Positions 19,067-28,584 are shown, numbered from the stretch's first letter. The stretch is 64,000 nt of DNA from Rhizobium sp. N324 (GCF_001664485.1 NZ_CP013630.1:2917001-2981000), one strand, 5' to 3'. Notes: generated by a model not told the origin, from the sequence alone. A program made the numbers and translations.

Positions 19067-19987
19067 TTACTTTCCGGAGTCCACCAGCCCCTTGGTGAAC
19101 CAGCGTTGCATGAAGAGAATGACGGCCGCAGGCGGCAGCATGACGAGCAGCGCAGCGCTCATCGCAATGTTCCAGGCAGGCGCGGAGTCCGAGACCGGAA
19201 CGAGCTGCTTCAGCCCGAGGACCGCCGTTCCCATGTCCTTGTCGGTGGTGAAGAGCAGCGGCCACAAATACTGGTTCCAGCCGTAGAGAAACAGGATGAT
19301 CGACAGTGCCGCGATATTGGCGCTCGACAGCGGCAGCAGGATATCCTTGAAGAATTTCAGCGGACCGGCGCCATCGAGCTTGGCCGCCTCGCAAAGCTCG
19401 TCGGGAACGGTGAGGAAGAACTGCCGGAACAGGAAGGTTGCCGAGGCCGAGGCGATCAGCGGCAGGATCAGGCCGCTATAGCTGTTGACCATGTTCCACT
19501 TCAACGACGCTTCGATGCTGTATCCCGTCAGCCGCTCGACGATACCGGAAAGGCCGATCGTCCCGGCCAGCCAGCGAAGCGGCCCGGCGGCATCGGCGAC
19601 CGCTTCATAGGTCGGGATGATGCGGACCTCGACCGGAAGCATCAGCGACACGAAGATCAGCCAGAACGCCGTCATGCGAAATGGGAAGCGGAAATAGGTG
19701 ACGCCGAAAGCGGCGATCAGCGAGATCGCCAGCTTGCCGACGACGATGCCGGCGGTGACGATGATCGAATTCAGGAACAGTCGGGAGAACTCGCCCTGCT
19801 GCCAGGCGGCGGCCAGGTTTTCGAAGAAATGCGAGCCCGGCACGACCGGGAACGGCGCCTGCTGTACCTCCTGCAAGGTGAGCGAGCCGGCGACGAAGGC
19901 GAAGTAGAGCGGCAGGCAGACGAAGACCGCGCCGATGAGCAGCACCGCGTGGCAGAAGATCGATAGACCGAGATGGCGTTCGGGCAT
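19067..19987 (-). CDS. ugpE: ABC transporter permease, UgpE-like
   Basis: 306 aa inner-membrane permease of the carbohydrate uptake-1 (MalG/UgpE) type with about six transmembrane segments and the EAA coupling loop EAAKLDGAGPLKFFKDILLPL in the second half, ending in the typical FMQRWFTKGLVDSGK tail. ATG 19987 lies 2 bases after the stop of ugpA, indicating tight coupling; the open frame continues upstream inside ugpA but that part is not related to the family. Confidence 0.9.
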   Translation of the reverse strand: MPERHLGLSIFCHAVLLIGAVFVCLPLYFAFVAGSLTLQEVQQAPFPVVPGSHFFENLAAAWQQGEFSRLFLNSIIVTAGIVVGKLAISLIAAFGVTYFRFPFRMTAFWLIFVSLMLPVEVRIIPTYEAVADAAGPLRWLAGTIGLSGIVERLTGYSIEASLKWNMVNSYSGLILPLIASASATFLFRQFFLTVPDELCEAAKLDGAGPLKFFKDILLPLSSANIAALSIILFLYGWNQYLWPLLFTTDKDMGTAVLGLKQLVPVSDSAPAWNIAMSAALLVMLPPAAVILFMQRWFTKGLVDSGK

Positions 19988-19989
19988 GA

Positions 19990-20955
19990 CTACACCTGGT
20001 AATTGACCTTGCGCTCGAGCGCACGGAATTGAACGATGGTGAAGAGGATGGCGATCAACATCAAAAGCACCGACTGGGCGGCCGACGAGCCGAGGTCGAG
20101 CTGCACGAAACCATCCTGATAGACGTTGTAGACCAGGCTGTTCGTCGCCCCCGCCGGACCGCCGCGGGTGACCGCGTCGATGATGCCGAAGGTCTCGAAC
20201 AGTCCGTAGACGAAGTTCATCACCACGAGGAAGAAGATCGTCGGCGAGATCAGTGGCAGCGAGATGGTGAAGAAGCGCCGAACGGGCCTTGCGCCGTCGA
20301 GCTTTGCGGCCTCGAGGAGAGATACAGGCACAGCCAGCAATGCGGCGACAAGAAATATGTAGTCGTAGCAGACATTCTTCCAGACCGAGGCGATGGTGAC
20401 CAGCAGCTGCGCATCGAGCGGACGCCGGTTCGGATCCCATTCGAGACCGAGCCCATGCAGGAATTGCGCAGTCGGCCCAACCGCAGGATTGAACAGGAAG
20501 GCCCAGATCACCCCTGAAATGACCGGTGCGATCGCATAAGGCAGCAGGATGATGCTCTTATAGATCCCCCTGCCCCTGATCACGAAATCGGTCGCGAAGG
20601 CAAACAGGCCGGCAAGCAGAAGCGTTGCTGCATTCTGCGCGACGGCGAACCACAGCGTGAACAGCGCGCTGCCGCGATATTCCGGACTGGCGAACAGATT
20701 GTAGAAATTCTCCAACCCGACGAAAATCTGCGTGCCGCCGAAAGGATCGACCTGAACGAAGGCCAGCGACAGCGCCTTGTAGGACGGGATGAAAAAGAAG
20801 AACAGGAGGATCAGCAGCTGCGGTGCGACCAGGCCAAAGGCGAGCCAAGGCTTGTTGAAATGAGCCGACTTCAACCCGGCCTCCGAGGGCTGCGTGCTCC
20901 TCCGGCCTGTCCACGGAAGATCCGGGATGCGAAGGCGCCTGGCGGCGCCCTCCAT
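19990..20955 (-). CDS. ugpA: ABC transporter permease, UgpA-like
   Basis: 321 aa permease of the MalF/UgpA type, with six to seven transmembrane segments from about residue 37 and the EAA loop EAAKLDGARPVRRFFTISLPL. A cytoplasmic N-terminal extension of about 35 residues precedes the first membrane helix. ATG 20955 is 13 bases after the ugpB stop with GGAAAG before it. Pairs with UgpE to form the channel; substrate by similarity sn-glycerol-3-phosphate or glycerophosphodiesters. Confidence 0.9.
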   Translation of the reverse strand: MEGAARRLRIPDLPWTGRRSTQPSEAGLKSAHFNKPWLAFGLVAPQLLILLFFFFIPSYKALSLAFVQVDPFGGTQIFVGLENFYNLFASPEYRGSALFTLWFAVAQNAATLLLAGLFAFATDFVIRGRGIYKSIILLPYAIAPVISGVIWAFLFNPAVGPTAQFLHGLGLEWDPNRRPLDAQLLVTIASVWKNVCYDYIFLVAALLAVPVSLLEAAKLDGARPVRRFFTISLPLISPTIFFLVVMNFVYGLFETFGIIDAVTRGGPAGATNSLVYNVYQDGFVQLDLGSSAAQSVLLMLIAILFTIVQFRALERKVNYQV

Positions 20956-20968
20956 CTTTCCGAAGGTC

Positions 20969-22327
20969 CTACTTTGCCGCATGTAGCTGCTCATACTGGC
21001 GAAGGATCTGGTTTCCGCGAGCCGCCGCCGCGTCCAGCGCCTGCTGCGGTGTCTTCTGGCCGGTCCAGACACCCTGGATCTCTTCCACCAAAAGCGCCAT
21101 CGACTGGTTATGGTTGCCGAAGCGGAAGCCGCGCGAATTGTCGGTCGGCGTGCCACGCGTGAGCTGGAGAATGGCGATTTCGCGGGTCGGGTGATCCTTG
21201 AAATAGCCTTCGGACTTGGCCTGCTCATAGGCGGCGTTGGTCACCGGCACATAGCCGGTCTGCTTGCTCCACCAGACCTGCGTCTTCGGTGAGGCGATGA
21301 AGTTGAGAAAGGCGGCAGCACCGGCATATTCCTCCTCCGACTTGCCTTTCAACACCCAGAGCGCGCCGCCGCCGATGGTGCTGTTCTTGGGCTCAATGCC
21401 CTCCTCATGCGGCAGGAACGTTGCGCTCCAATTGAATTTTGCGCCGCTCTCGACGGCAGCATGCGCCGCGGTGGAGGCCACATAGGTCGAGCAGGTGCCA
21501 GACGTGAACAACTGGTCGGGCGAGAGGCCCTGGCCGGCGATCTGCAGGATGCCGGCGTCGAGCCACGTCTTCAGGCGCGTCACCTGACCGACGACCAGCG
21601 GGCTCTTGTTGAAGATGAACTCGGTATCGAGGCCGCCGAAACCGTTCGCCTTGGTGCCGTAAGGCTGATCCTGGATTGCCGCGTAGTTTTCGATCAGGCT
21701 CCAGTAGAAGTCGTTCGCCAGCGCCATCTGGCACTTCGAAACGCCCTTCTCCTTGATGGCGCTGAGCTGCTTGTCGAGCTCCTGCCAGGTCTCGCCCGGC
21801 TTGTCGAAACCGGCTGCCTTGAACTGATCGGCATTGTACCAGAAGATCGGCGTCGAGCTGTTGAAGGGCATCGCCGCCGGCTTGCCGTCGACGAGATAGA
21901 AGCCGGCCACCGGGGCAAGGAAATCGTTCCAGTCGATCTTGTAGCCTTCCTTTTCCATAAGCTCCGGCACCGGAATGACGGCGCCGGAATTGTACATAGT
22001 CAGGAAGCCCCGCTCAGCCGCCTGGATCAGCACCGGCTGCTGGTGGACACGGTAGGCGGCCACCATCGCCGCCATGGTTTCCTCGTAATTGCCTTTGCCG
22101 ATGCCGACGACCTCGTATTTGTCCTGCGAGGCGTTGAAGTCGGCAATCAGCTTGTTGGTGATCTCGGCGAGGCGCCCGCCGGCCGCGTTCCACCATTCGA
22201 CCTTGACGCGATCGGCTGCGCTGGCGTCACCCGCTGCTGCCAATCCGAGCGTCACCAGTGCTGCACCCGCCGCGAACGAGCGGATCGTCCGCCGCAAACG
22301 GGCGCCCATCGAAGACTTTGCCGTCAT
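20969..22327 (-). CDS. ugpB: Periplasmic binding protein, UgpB-like
   Basis: 452 aa extracellular solute-binding protein, cluster of UgpB/MalE-type proteins. A signal peptide of about 38 residues ends in DASA. The mature protein begins [25 protein letters not shown], with the later [10 protein letters not shown] and GFRFGNHNQ segments typical of glycerol-3-phosphate binders. First gene of the ugpB-A-E-ugpQ-HAD-FGGY direction; its promoter region contains the repeated TGTTACAAATGT element. Confidence 0.92.
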   Translation of the reverse strand: MTAKSSMGARLRRTIRSFAAGAALVTLGLAAAGDASAADRVKVEWWNAAGGRLAEITNKLIADFNASQDKYEVVGIGKGNYEETMAAMVAAYRVHQQPVLIQAAERGFLTMYNSGAVIPVPELMEKEGYKIDWNDFLAPVAGFYLVDGKPAAMPFNSSTPIFWYNADQFKAAGFDKPGETWQELDKQLSAIKEKGVSKCQMALANDFYWSLIENYAAIQDQPYGTKANGFGGLDTEFIFNKSPLVVGQVTRLKTWLDAGILQIAGQGLSPDQLFTSGTCSTYVASTAAHAAVESGAKFNWSATFLPHEEGIEPKNSTIGGGALWVLKGKSEEEYAGAAAFLNFIASPKTQVWWSKQTGYVPVTNAAYEQAKSEGYFKDHPTREIAILQLTRGTPTDNSRGFRFGNHNQSMALLVEEIQGVWTGQKTPQQALDAAAARGNQILRQYEQLHAAK

Positions 22328-22421
22328 TTCGTTTTCCTCTCCATAGCCGTTGTTCGCCGACCGGCGCGTTTAGCCCCGGTCAACCCCTCCCAGAGTGGCG
22401 ATAAAACAAGGTTGGGCCACT

Positions 22422-22453
22422 TGTTACAAATGTCAATAGCATGTTACAAATGT
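22422..22453. promoter_or_regulatory. Two direct repeats TGTTACAAATGT, likely SorC-regulator operator
   Basis: TGTTACAAATGT occurs at 22422-22433 and 22442-22453, 20 bp apart (two helical turns), between divergent ugpB and ugpC. Each copy contains the small palindrome TTGT-T-ACAA. The SorC-family regulator encoded at 23606 is the obvious candidate binder. Confidence 0.6.
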
Positions 22454-22477
22454 ATGACGATGCCCGAGGAGGATGCC

Positions 22478-23512
22478 ATGGCAGCGATCGAACTGATCGA
22501 TCTGAAGAAAAATTACGGAGCGGTTCCGGCGGTAAAAGGGATCAATCTCAGCGTCGCCGACGGCGAAATGATCGTGCTTGTGGGGCCTTCGGGATGTGGA
22601 AAATCGACCTTGCTGCGGATGATCGCCGGCCTCGAAGCCATCAGTTCCGGGCACCTCAGAATCGCCGGAAACGACGTCGGCCATGTCGATCCGGCCGACC
22701 GCAACATCGCCATGGTCTTCCAGAATTACGCGCTGTATCCGCACATGACCGTTCGGGAGAACCTCGAATACGGCTTGAAGAACCGCCGCGTGCCGCGCGG
22801 CGAGATCGACCGGCGGATCGCCAACGCCGCCGGCATTCTGGAGATCGGCGAGTTCCTCGAGCGCCGGCCCCGCCAGCTCTCTGGCGGCCAGCGCCAGCGC
22901 GTCGCCATGGGCCGTGCGATTGTCCGCGATCCCGCCGCCTTTCTGTTCGACGAGCCCTTGTCCAATCTCGATGCGAAGCTGCGCGTGCAGATGCGCGTCG
23001 AAATCCGCAGGCTGCAGCGGCAGCTCAAGACCACGAGCCTCTATGTCACCCACGACCAGCTCGAGGCCATGACGCTCGCCGACAGGCTGGTCGTCATGAA
23101 CGGCGGCCGGATCGAGCAGATCGGGACGCCGATCGAGGTCTATCGCCGCCCCGATACCGTCTTCGTTGCCGGCTTCATCGGTTCGCCGCCAATGAATCTG
23201 ATCGATCTCGATGAGCTCGGCCCCTGTGACCTCGCGCTTCCCCGAGACACGGATCTCATCGGCATCAGGCCGGGTGCGATCAATCTCGGAGATGGATCGG
23301 CGCATGATCTCCGGTTCGACGCTCATGTCGAGTTGATCGAGACCGTCGGTGACGAGAACAACGTGCATCTGCGCATCGACGGCAGCGATAAGCGCATCGT
23401 CGCGAGCGTCCCTACCGATCGACATATGCAGGAAGGCGACCGCACTTCGTGCCATGTACGAAGGGACGGTTTGCATCCCTTCAACAGGACGACAGGGCGG
23501 CGAACCGATTGA
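22478..23512 (+). CDS. ugpC: ABC transporter ATP-binding protein, UgpC/MalK-like
   Basis: 344 aa ATPase for the UgpBAE transporter, placed on the opposite strand. Walker [12 protein letters not shown] at about 37-47, Q-loop [13 protein letters not shown], signature [14 protein letters not shown], Walker [16 protein letters not shown], switch [13 protein letters not shown] and a C-terminal MalK-type regulatory (OB-fold) domain from about 240. ATG 22478 has GAGGAGG five bases upstream; earlier in-frame sequence is not related. It is followed after 93 bases by the SorC regulator gene. Confidence 0.9.
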   Translation: MAAIELIDLKKNYGAVPAVKGINLSVADGEMIVLVGPSGCGKSTLLRMIAGLEAISSGHLRIAGNDVGHVDPADRNIAMVFQNYALYPHMTVRENLEYGLKNRRVPRGEIDRRIANAAGILEIGEFLERRPRQLSGGQRQRVAMGRAIVRDPAAFLFDEPLSNLDAKLRVQMRVEIRRLQRQLKTTSLYVTHDQLEAMTLADRLVVMNGGRIEQIGTPIEVYRRPDTVFVAGFIGSPPMNLIDLDELGPCDLALPRDTDLIGIRPGAINLGDGSAHDLRFDAHVELIETVGDENNVHLRIDGSDKRIVASVPTDRHMQEGDRTSCHVRRDGLHPFNRTTGRRTD

Positions 23513-23605
23513 GGGGAGTGAAGCAGATGACGGCTGGCGCTTGCGATTGACAAGCGTCAGGGATTTGAGATCCATGGCCATCGAATTGGAGGCGCAGATT
23601 ATTGC

Positions 23606-24610
23606 ATGTCACAGAACAGAGGTGCTTCTTTCCAGCCCACCGCGCTCCCCGACGAGCAATTGCAGGTGCGTGTGGTCTGGCTTTATTACATGGAGGGACG
23701 CACCCAGGGTGAGATTGCAGAAGCGCTTTCGACCAACCGGCTTCGCGTCAACAAGATCATCGCCGAGGCGCGCCGATCCGGCCTGGTGACGATCACCCTC
23801 AATTCCCGGCTGACATCCTGCGTCGCCCTGGAACAGCAGTTGGCGGCGGAATTCAACCTCAATCGGGCGATCATCGTGCCGACGCCGGAAGATGCGGAAC
23901 TCATTCCCGTCCTGCTCGGCCAGGCCGCCGCCGATTATCTCGTGCAATTGCTGAACGGCGGCAACATTCGCGGCGTCGGCGTCGGTTGGGGCGCGACGTT
24001 GCGCGAGATGGTGCGTCACATGCCGTCACTCCGGCGCCCTGATCTCTGCGTCAATTCGGTCATGGGCGGGCTGACGCACGGCATCGAGATCAATACGTTC
24101 GACATTGCGAGCGATCTCGCCCGCCAGCTCAACGCGGAATGCGCCTATCTCGCAGCGCCGATCTATGCCGGCAGCCCGGAGTCGCGCACCGCGATCATCA
24201 AGCAGGACGTTTTTGAAACGGCCTTTCGGCAGATCGAGGCCAATGACGTCATCGTGCTCAGCATTGGCGACATGACCGAACGCTCGCTGCTGATGCGCTA
24301 CGGTCTGCCGAGCAGCATCGATATCGAGGAACTGGTCACAGCCGGCGCCTGCGGCGATGTTCTCGGCCAGTTCGTCGACAAGACAGGGCGGCCGATCGAA
24401 CACGCGATCAACAGATGCGCGATCGCTCCCGAACTCGAAGCCCTGCGCGCCATTCCGAACGTCGTCTTCGCCTCGGGCGGCCTGAACAAGGCGCAGGCTA
24501 TCGCCGCCGTGCTGCTGTCGGGCCTGGGCAACGTGCTGATCTGCGATGAAGAGACGGCCCGGCAAGCCCGACAGCTTGCGCTAAATCTCCAGGCAGCTGG
24601 CGATTCATAG
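23606..24610 (+). CDS. SorC-family sugar-sensing transcriptional regulator
   Basis: 334 aa. An N-terminal sigma-region-4-like helix-turn-helix (TQGEIAEALSTNRLRVNKIIAEARRSG, about 32-58) is followed by a SorC/DeoR sugar-phosphate-binding domain (GVGVGWGATLREMV, then VIVLSIGDMTERSLL and the end region VFASGGLNKAQAIAAVLLSGL). It probably responds to a phosphorylated sugar made by the neighbouring kinase or phosphodiesterase and controls the ugp block through the repeats at 22422-22453. Its last 6 bases overlap the convergent membrane-protein gene. Confidence 0.9.
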   Translation: MSQNRGASFQPTALPDEQLQVRVVWLYYMEGRTQGEIAEALSTNRLRVNKIIAEARRSGLVTITLNSRLTSCVALEQQLAAEFNLNRAIIVPTPEDAELIPVLLGQAAADYLVQLLNGGNIRGVGVGWGATLREMVRHMPSLRRPDLCVNSVMGGLTHGIEINTFDIASDLARQLNAECAYLAAPIYAGSPESRTAIIKQDVFETAFRQIEANDVIVLSIGDMTERSLLMRYGLPSSIDIEELVTAGACGDVLGQFVDKTGRPIEHAINRCAIAPELEALRAIPNVVFASGGLNKAQAIAAVLLSGLGNVLICDEETARQARQLALNLQAAGDS

Positions 24611-26287
24611 AGCGGCCGCGCAACCGGCAGGCACCGAAGTGGGCTCCGCCGGCACCGCTTTGTCGATCGCGTAGAGCTTGGCGAAACCGGCATCCTCGAC
24701 TAGCGTCAGACCGGCCGGCATCAAGGCCCCGACATAGCGGTCGGGAGCATCCGCGTTGACGACGAGGATGAAATCGAAACGTCCCCGCCAGTCCGACAGA
24801 TAGGGCGTGAAGTTTTCATAGACCTGCATCATTGCCGGGCACAAAAGCACGCCGATCGACAACAGATTGCCTTCGGGGACCGCGATCTCAGACCATGGCG
24901 CCAGAACCGATAGCGGCTGCTTGCCTTTCGCGGTGAAGAGCGTCGGCACGAACGCATGCGCGAAGGGCGTGGCAAGCGTCGGCAGGTGCCAGAAGGTCTC
25001 CTCTCTCAGGAAAAAATACCGGCTGGAGTGCGCAAGGCCGCTCACCGTCTTGGGATCATGCTCCAGAGGCAGAACGGCCGCGCCGACCGGCACCTTTTTG
25101 AGTACGGTCTCGACGGCGGCGACGTCCTTTTGTCCCAGCCACCAATTCCAGCCGATCCAGCCGGTCCGGCCGAAAACCGCGAGATTAACGACGAGCGCCA
25201 GCAACAGCGCCTGTCGGCGTGGCAGATTGGCGAAAGGACACACCATCGCCATGGCGACGAGTGCCGTCATGATCGGAAAGCGCCAACTGATCCATCCGGT
25301 GCCGAGCATGTGGCGAGGTGAAACACAGGAGAGCAGCAGCAGGCCGCCGGCGGCCACGGCAAGACCGGCATGGATGCGGATATCGCCCGCGCGTACGGCA
25401 CGCGTGCAGATGAGGATCAGCGGCAGAACCAGCACCACGTCTACCACCGGGATATACGAGGTGATGGCGGAGAGCAAATTCATGACAATCAGGAGGACGC
25501 CGTCGTTCCAGGCAAGGGCAAGGCCGTTGCCACCGGCATTGGGTAAAGCTGGCGCACGGAGATAGAGTGCGAACGGCGGCAGGACACAGGCGCCCAGCGC
25601 CAGCGTCAAACGGCCGGCGAGCCTCAGCAGCCCTACCCTCGATCGCAAGATGTCGAAACGCCAGGAAAATTCCAGGCCGCAAACGATCGCCATATAGAAG
25701 CCGAGCGAGAAGATATGCATCACCGTCAGCATCAGCGCGGCGGCAAGCCGCCAGGCAAAAAGCAGAGCGAGATTTCCGCGCTGCAGCCGCAGGTCGACGC
25801 AGCCGAAGACCAAGGCCATGCCGAGGCCAATCTGGAAATTGATGAAGCCGCCGATCATGGTGGCGCACCAGCCAAGCGACAGCATGGCGATCTGCCAATA
25901 GTGGCGGCCGCCGAAAAGCGCCCGGTGCAGGCTGATCGCGCCAAGCGACGGCAGCACGATCGCCAGGAAAAGGAACGTCCGTGCCAGCCTATCGGCGCCG
26001 ACAATAGGTCCCAGCCAGATGGCGAGAAGATCGATGCCGACGTTGGTGAAGGTGCGGCTCCAATCGATCGCGTAGATCTCCGGAAACGGCTGCTCGCTGA
26101 TCCCGCCGGAAAGGAGCCAGATGCGGGCATAATGATTGGCATAGTCGAGCACCGGCGGGAAGGGAAAGAGCACGACAAGGATCGCAACAAACCCGACGAA
26201 AACGAGGATCGCAACGGTAGAATCCTGTCGGGTGATCAATCCCCCAGGCTCGGCCGTGGCAAGACGAGACTCCGCAATCCGGTCCAT
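24605..26287 (-). CDS. Polytopic membrane protein, possible GT-C-type glycosyltransferase
   Basis: 560 aa with roughly ten to twelve hydrophobic segments from residue 25 to about 385, then a soluble C-terminal part of about 170 residues (VPVGAAVLPLEHDPKTVSG and so on). This topology, plus the early acidic DYANHYARIW loop, resembles lipid-linked GT-C glycosyltransferases, but no diagnostic motif is certain. The ATG shares one base with the end of the upstream GT2 gene at 26287, so the two are translationally coupled and probably work together on a lipid-linked sugar. Confidence 0.75.
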   Translation of the reverse strand: MDRIAESRLATAEPGGLITRQDSTVAILVFVGFVAILVVLFPFPPVLDYANHYARIWLLSGGISEQPFPEIYAIDWSRTFTNVGIDLLAIWLGPIVGADRLARTFLFLAIVLPSLGAISLHRALFGGRHYWQIAMLSLGWCATMIGGFINFQIGLGMALVFGCVDLRLQRGNLALLFAWRLAAALMLTVMHIFSLGFYMAIVCGLEFSWRFDILRSRVGLLRLAGRLTLALGACVLPPFALYLRAPALPNAGGNGLALAWNDGVLLIVMNLLSAITSYIPVVDVVLVLPLILICTRAVRAGDIRIHAGLAVAAGGLLLLSCVSPRHMLGTGWISWRFPIMTALVAMAMVCPFANLPRRQALLLALVVNLAVFGRTGWIGWNWWLGQKDVAAVETVLKKVPVGAAVLPLEHDPKTVSGLAHSSRYFFLREETFWHLPTLATPFAHAFVPTLFTAKGKQPLSVLAPWSEIAVPEGNLLSIGVLLCPAMMQVYENFTPYLSDWRGRFDFILVVNADAPDRYVGALMPAGLTLVEDAGFAKLYAIDKAVPAEPTSVPAGCAAAL

Positions 26288-27360
26288 CAGCCGATCCGAC
26301 TGTTCTTTTGCAAGCTGCTCTTCTGCTGCGCAGGCGGCTCACCGGCTACGAAGGCCGCATCCAGCGCGGCGCGCTTGTCGCCGGCGCTCATTTCCGAAAA
26401 AGCCGTCGGCAGCTCGGCATGTTCGCCTCCGCGCAGGATGGTCTCGATCATGAACATCGGCCGCCTCTTGCTCTCCTGCACGAGGCGGCCGAGATATTCG
26501 CCGATGATGCCGATGCAGATCAGCTGGATGGCGCTGAAGGCGCTGACGGCGGCCATGATCGACGACCAGCCGGTGACCGTTTCATCTTGCAGCCAGCGCA
26601 CGAAAGTATAGACGAGCAGCGCCATCGCGACGCCGGCGCTGATCATGCCAAGCCATGTGGCGATGCGCAGTGGCGTCGTCGAAAAGCTGGTGATCGCATC
26701 GAGCGCGAAATTGATCATCTTGCGCAGCGGATATTTCGTCGTGCCGGCAAAGCGGGCGTCACGCTCATAGGGCAAAGCGACCTGCCTGCCGCCGATCCAG
26801 CTGACCATGCCGCGGATGAACCGATCGCGCTCCGGCATCGCCAGCAGGATATCGACGACGCGCCGGTGCATCAGCCGGAAATCGCCGGTATCGCGCGGGA
26901 TCGTCACGGAAGCGAGCCTGGAGAGCGCACGATAGAAAAGCGAAGCGGTGGCGAGCTTGAACCAGGTTTCGCCTTCGCGCCGCGTGCGCTGGCCGTAGAC
27001 GACGTCGGCGCCGCGCTCCATGATCGGCATCATCATCAAAAGCAGCTCGGGCGGATCCTGAAGATCGGCGTCGATCAAAAGAACACGCTCGCCGCGCGAG
27101 GCGGAAAGACCGGCCGTTGACGCCAGCTGGTGGCCGTGATTGCGCAACAGACGCACGCCGAGGACCTGCGGCACTTTTGCGGCCAGTTCCGAAATGATCT
27201 CCCAGGTGCCGTCGGACGAGCCGTCGTCGACGAGGATGAGTTCGAAGGCGTCGCCGGCAACGCTCTGCGCGGCCGCGCCAGCGCGGCGGCAGAATTCGCG
27301 CAGGCCCTCTTCCTCGTTGTGACAAGGCGCGACAATGGAAAGAAACGGTGCTTGCGTCAT
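26287..27360 (-). CDS. Glycosyltransferase family 2, GtrB/DPM1-like, membrane-anchored
   Basis: 357 aa. GT-A domain with IVAPCHNEEEGLREF at the N-terminus, LVDDGSSDGTW and the DXD-containing LLIDADLQDPPELLL; then two C-terminal transmembrane segments (about 235-255 and 270-290). Proteins of this design transfer a sugar from a nucleotide donor to polyprenyl phosphate (GtrB, ArnC). A further soluble tail of about 60 residues follows the second membrane helix. It is upstream of and coupled to the polytopic membrane protein, a likely acceptor-side partner. Confidence 0.88.
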   Translation of the reverse strand: MTQAPFLSIVAPCHNEEEGLREFCRRAGAAAQSVAGDAFELILVDDGSSDGTWEIISELAAKVPQVLGVRLLRNHGHQLASTAGLSASRGERVLLIDADLQDPPELLLMMMPIMERGADVVYGQRTRREGETWFKLATASLFYRALSRLASVTIPRDTGDFRLMHRRVVDILLAMPERDRFIRGMVSWIGGRQVALPYERDARFAGTTKYPLRKMINFALDAITSFSTTPLRIATWLGMISAGVAMALLVYTFVRWLQDETVTGWSSIMAAVSAFSAIQLICIGIIGEYLGRLVQESKRRPMFMIETILRGGEHAELPTAFSEMSAGDKRAALDAAFVAGEPPAQQKSSLQKNSRIG

Positions 27361-27458
27361 GCGGACGGCGGTGCCTGCTCGATTGATGGCACCAGCCTAG
27401 CCAGGAAACGTCAAACATCCTTTAATGACCGGATGGCAGCGCCGAATGTCCTTGAGCG

Positions 27459-28367
27459 CTATTCCGCGGCGATGATCTCGCGCCCGCCGTCGACGTCGCG
27501 AGCCGGTGAAGCGCCGTAGAGGCGGCTGTATTCGCGGCTGAACTGCGACGGGCTTTGATAGCCGACCCGGTGGCCCGCCGTGCCGGCATCGAGACGCTCG
27601 ACGAACATCAGCCGGCGCGCTTCATGCAGGCGGAGCTGTTTCTGATACTGCACCGGCGTCATCGCGGTGACCGATTTGAAGTGGTGATGGAAGGATGAGA
27701 CGCTCATGTTGACACGGTCGGCAAGATCTTCGATGCGCAGCGGCCGGGCGAAATTTTCCTTCAGCCAGGCGACGGCGCGGGCGATCCTGTTACTGTGGCT
27801 GTCTGACGTGGCGATGTTGATCAGACGGGCGCCATGCGGGCCGGTCAACACCCGGTAGAGAATTTCCTGCTCGATCAGCGGCGCCATGGCGGGAATGTCG
27901 CCTGGACGATCGAGCAAGCGCAGCAGGCGGACGGCGGCATCCATCAGCTCCGGCGGCGCGACGTTCACCACCATGCCGCGCTGCCCGTCGGTATGAGCGG
28001 CCGGGCGGGGAATATCGATGCGGCTGAGCAGCTCCAATAGCTTTTCGGAATCGATCGCCAGCCCCAGGCAGAGATGCGGAACCTCGGGGCTTGCCTCCGT
28101 GACCCGCCAGGCGACCGGCAGGTCAAGCGAGGTGAGCAGATAATCCCCCGTCCCGTAGCTGATCTGTTCCGTGCCGAGCTGCAGGCTCTTGGCTCCCTGC
28201 AGCACGAAGGCAAAACAGGGCCGGTAGCTGCTGTGTAAGGGATCGCTGGGCCTGGAGCGGCGGCTGACGTGAAGATTGCCGATGGCAGTGGAAAACTCAC
28301 CGTCGCGAGGCGCAAAGCGCATCGCGATATCGACGATCTCCTGATAGGGGCTGAAGGGCAAAGTCAT
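27459..28367 (-). CDS. AraC-family transcriptional regulator
   Basis: 302 aa. The N-terminal half is the AraC_N cupin-like domain (YRPCFAFVLQGAKSLQLG, ISYGTGDYLLTSLDLPV); two helix-turn-helix motifs follow at about 200-295 (IEDLADRVNMSVSSFHHHFKSVT and GHRVGYQSPSQFSREYSRLYG). Divergent from an alcohol dehydrogenase gene, its probable target. This regulator/dehydrogenase pair is common in proteobacteria; the inducer may be an aldehyde or alcohol. A tandem 15-bp repeat lies just upstream of its start. Confidence 0.9.
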   Translation of the reverse strand: MTLPFSPYQEIVDIAMRFAPRDGEFSTAIGNLHVSRRSRPSDPLHSSYRPCFAFVLQGAKSLQLGTEQISYGTGDYLLTSLDLPVAWRVTEASPEVPHLCLGLAIDSEKLLELLSRIDIPRPAAHTDGQRGMVVNVAPPELMDAAVRLLRLLDRPGDIPAMAPLIEQEILYRVLTGPHGARLINIATSDSHSNRIARAVAWLKENFARPLRIEDLADRVNMSVSSFHHHFKSVTAMTPVQYQKQLRLHEARRLMFVERLDAGTAGHRVGYQSPSQFSREYSRLYGASPARDVDGGREIIAAE

Positions 28368-28380
28368 GCGGCAACTCTCT

Positions 28381-28410
28381 CTGTCAGCTGTCTGACTGTC
28401 AGCTGTCTGG
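28381..28410. promoter_or_regulatory. Tandem 15-bp direct repeat, possible AraC-regulator site
   Basis: CTGTCAGCTGTCTGA (28381-28395) is followed immediately by CTGTCAGCTGTCTGG. AraC proteins bind paired direct repeats of about this spacing. It begins 13 bases upstream of the AraC start codon and lies about 175 bases before the dehydrogenase gene. Confidence 0.5.
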
Positions 28411-28584
28411 CGCGGGCGATACCGCCCTTATCTAGAGTGTCTTTGCCATTTCGCAAACAGGCCGGCGTCTGACTTTTGCAGGATCGTGCAAGAAGCTGAG
28501 AGGATCGCTCTAACGCCCTTGCCAACATCCGGGCAATAGTCCGCCATCCCGCTCAACCCCTCCCAACCCCAAAGGAAGCTTCAG

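Noticed and set aside
18035..19966. 643-codon open frame on the plus strand opposite ugpQ and ugpE
   Set aside because: Low-complexity charged translation, no start signal, and it lies antisense to well-recognised genes; typical of GC-rich codon bias.
22422..22453. Possible short CRISPR or att-type repeat
   Set aside because: Only two 12-bp copies in a divergent promoter; an operator explains them better.
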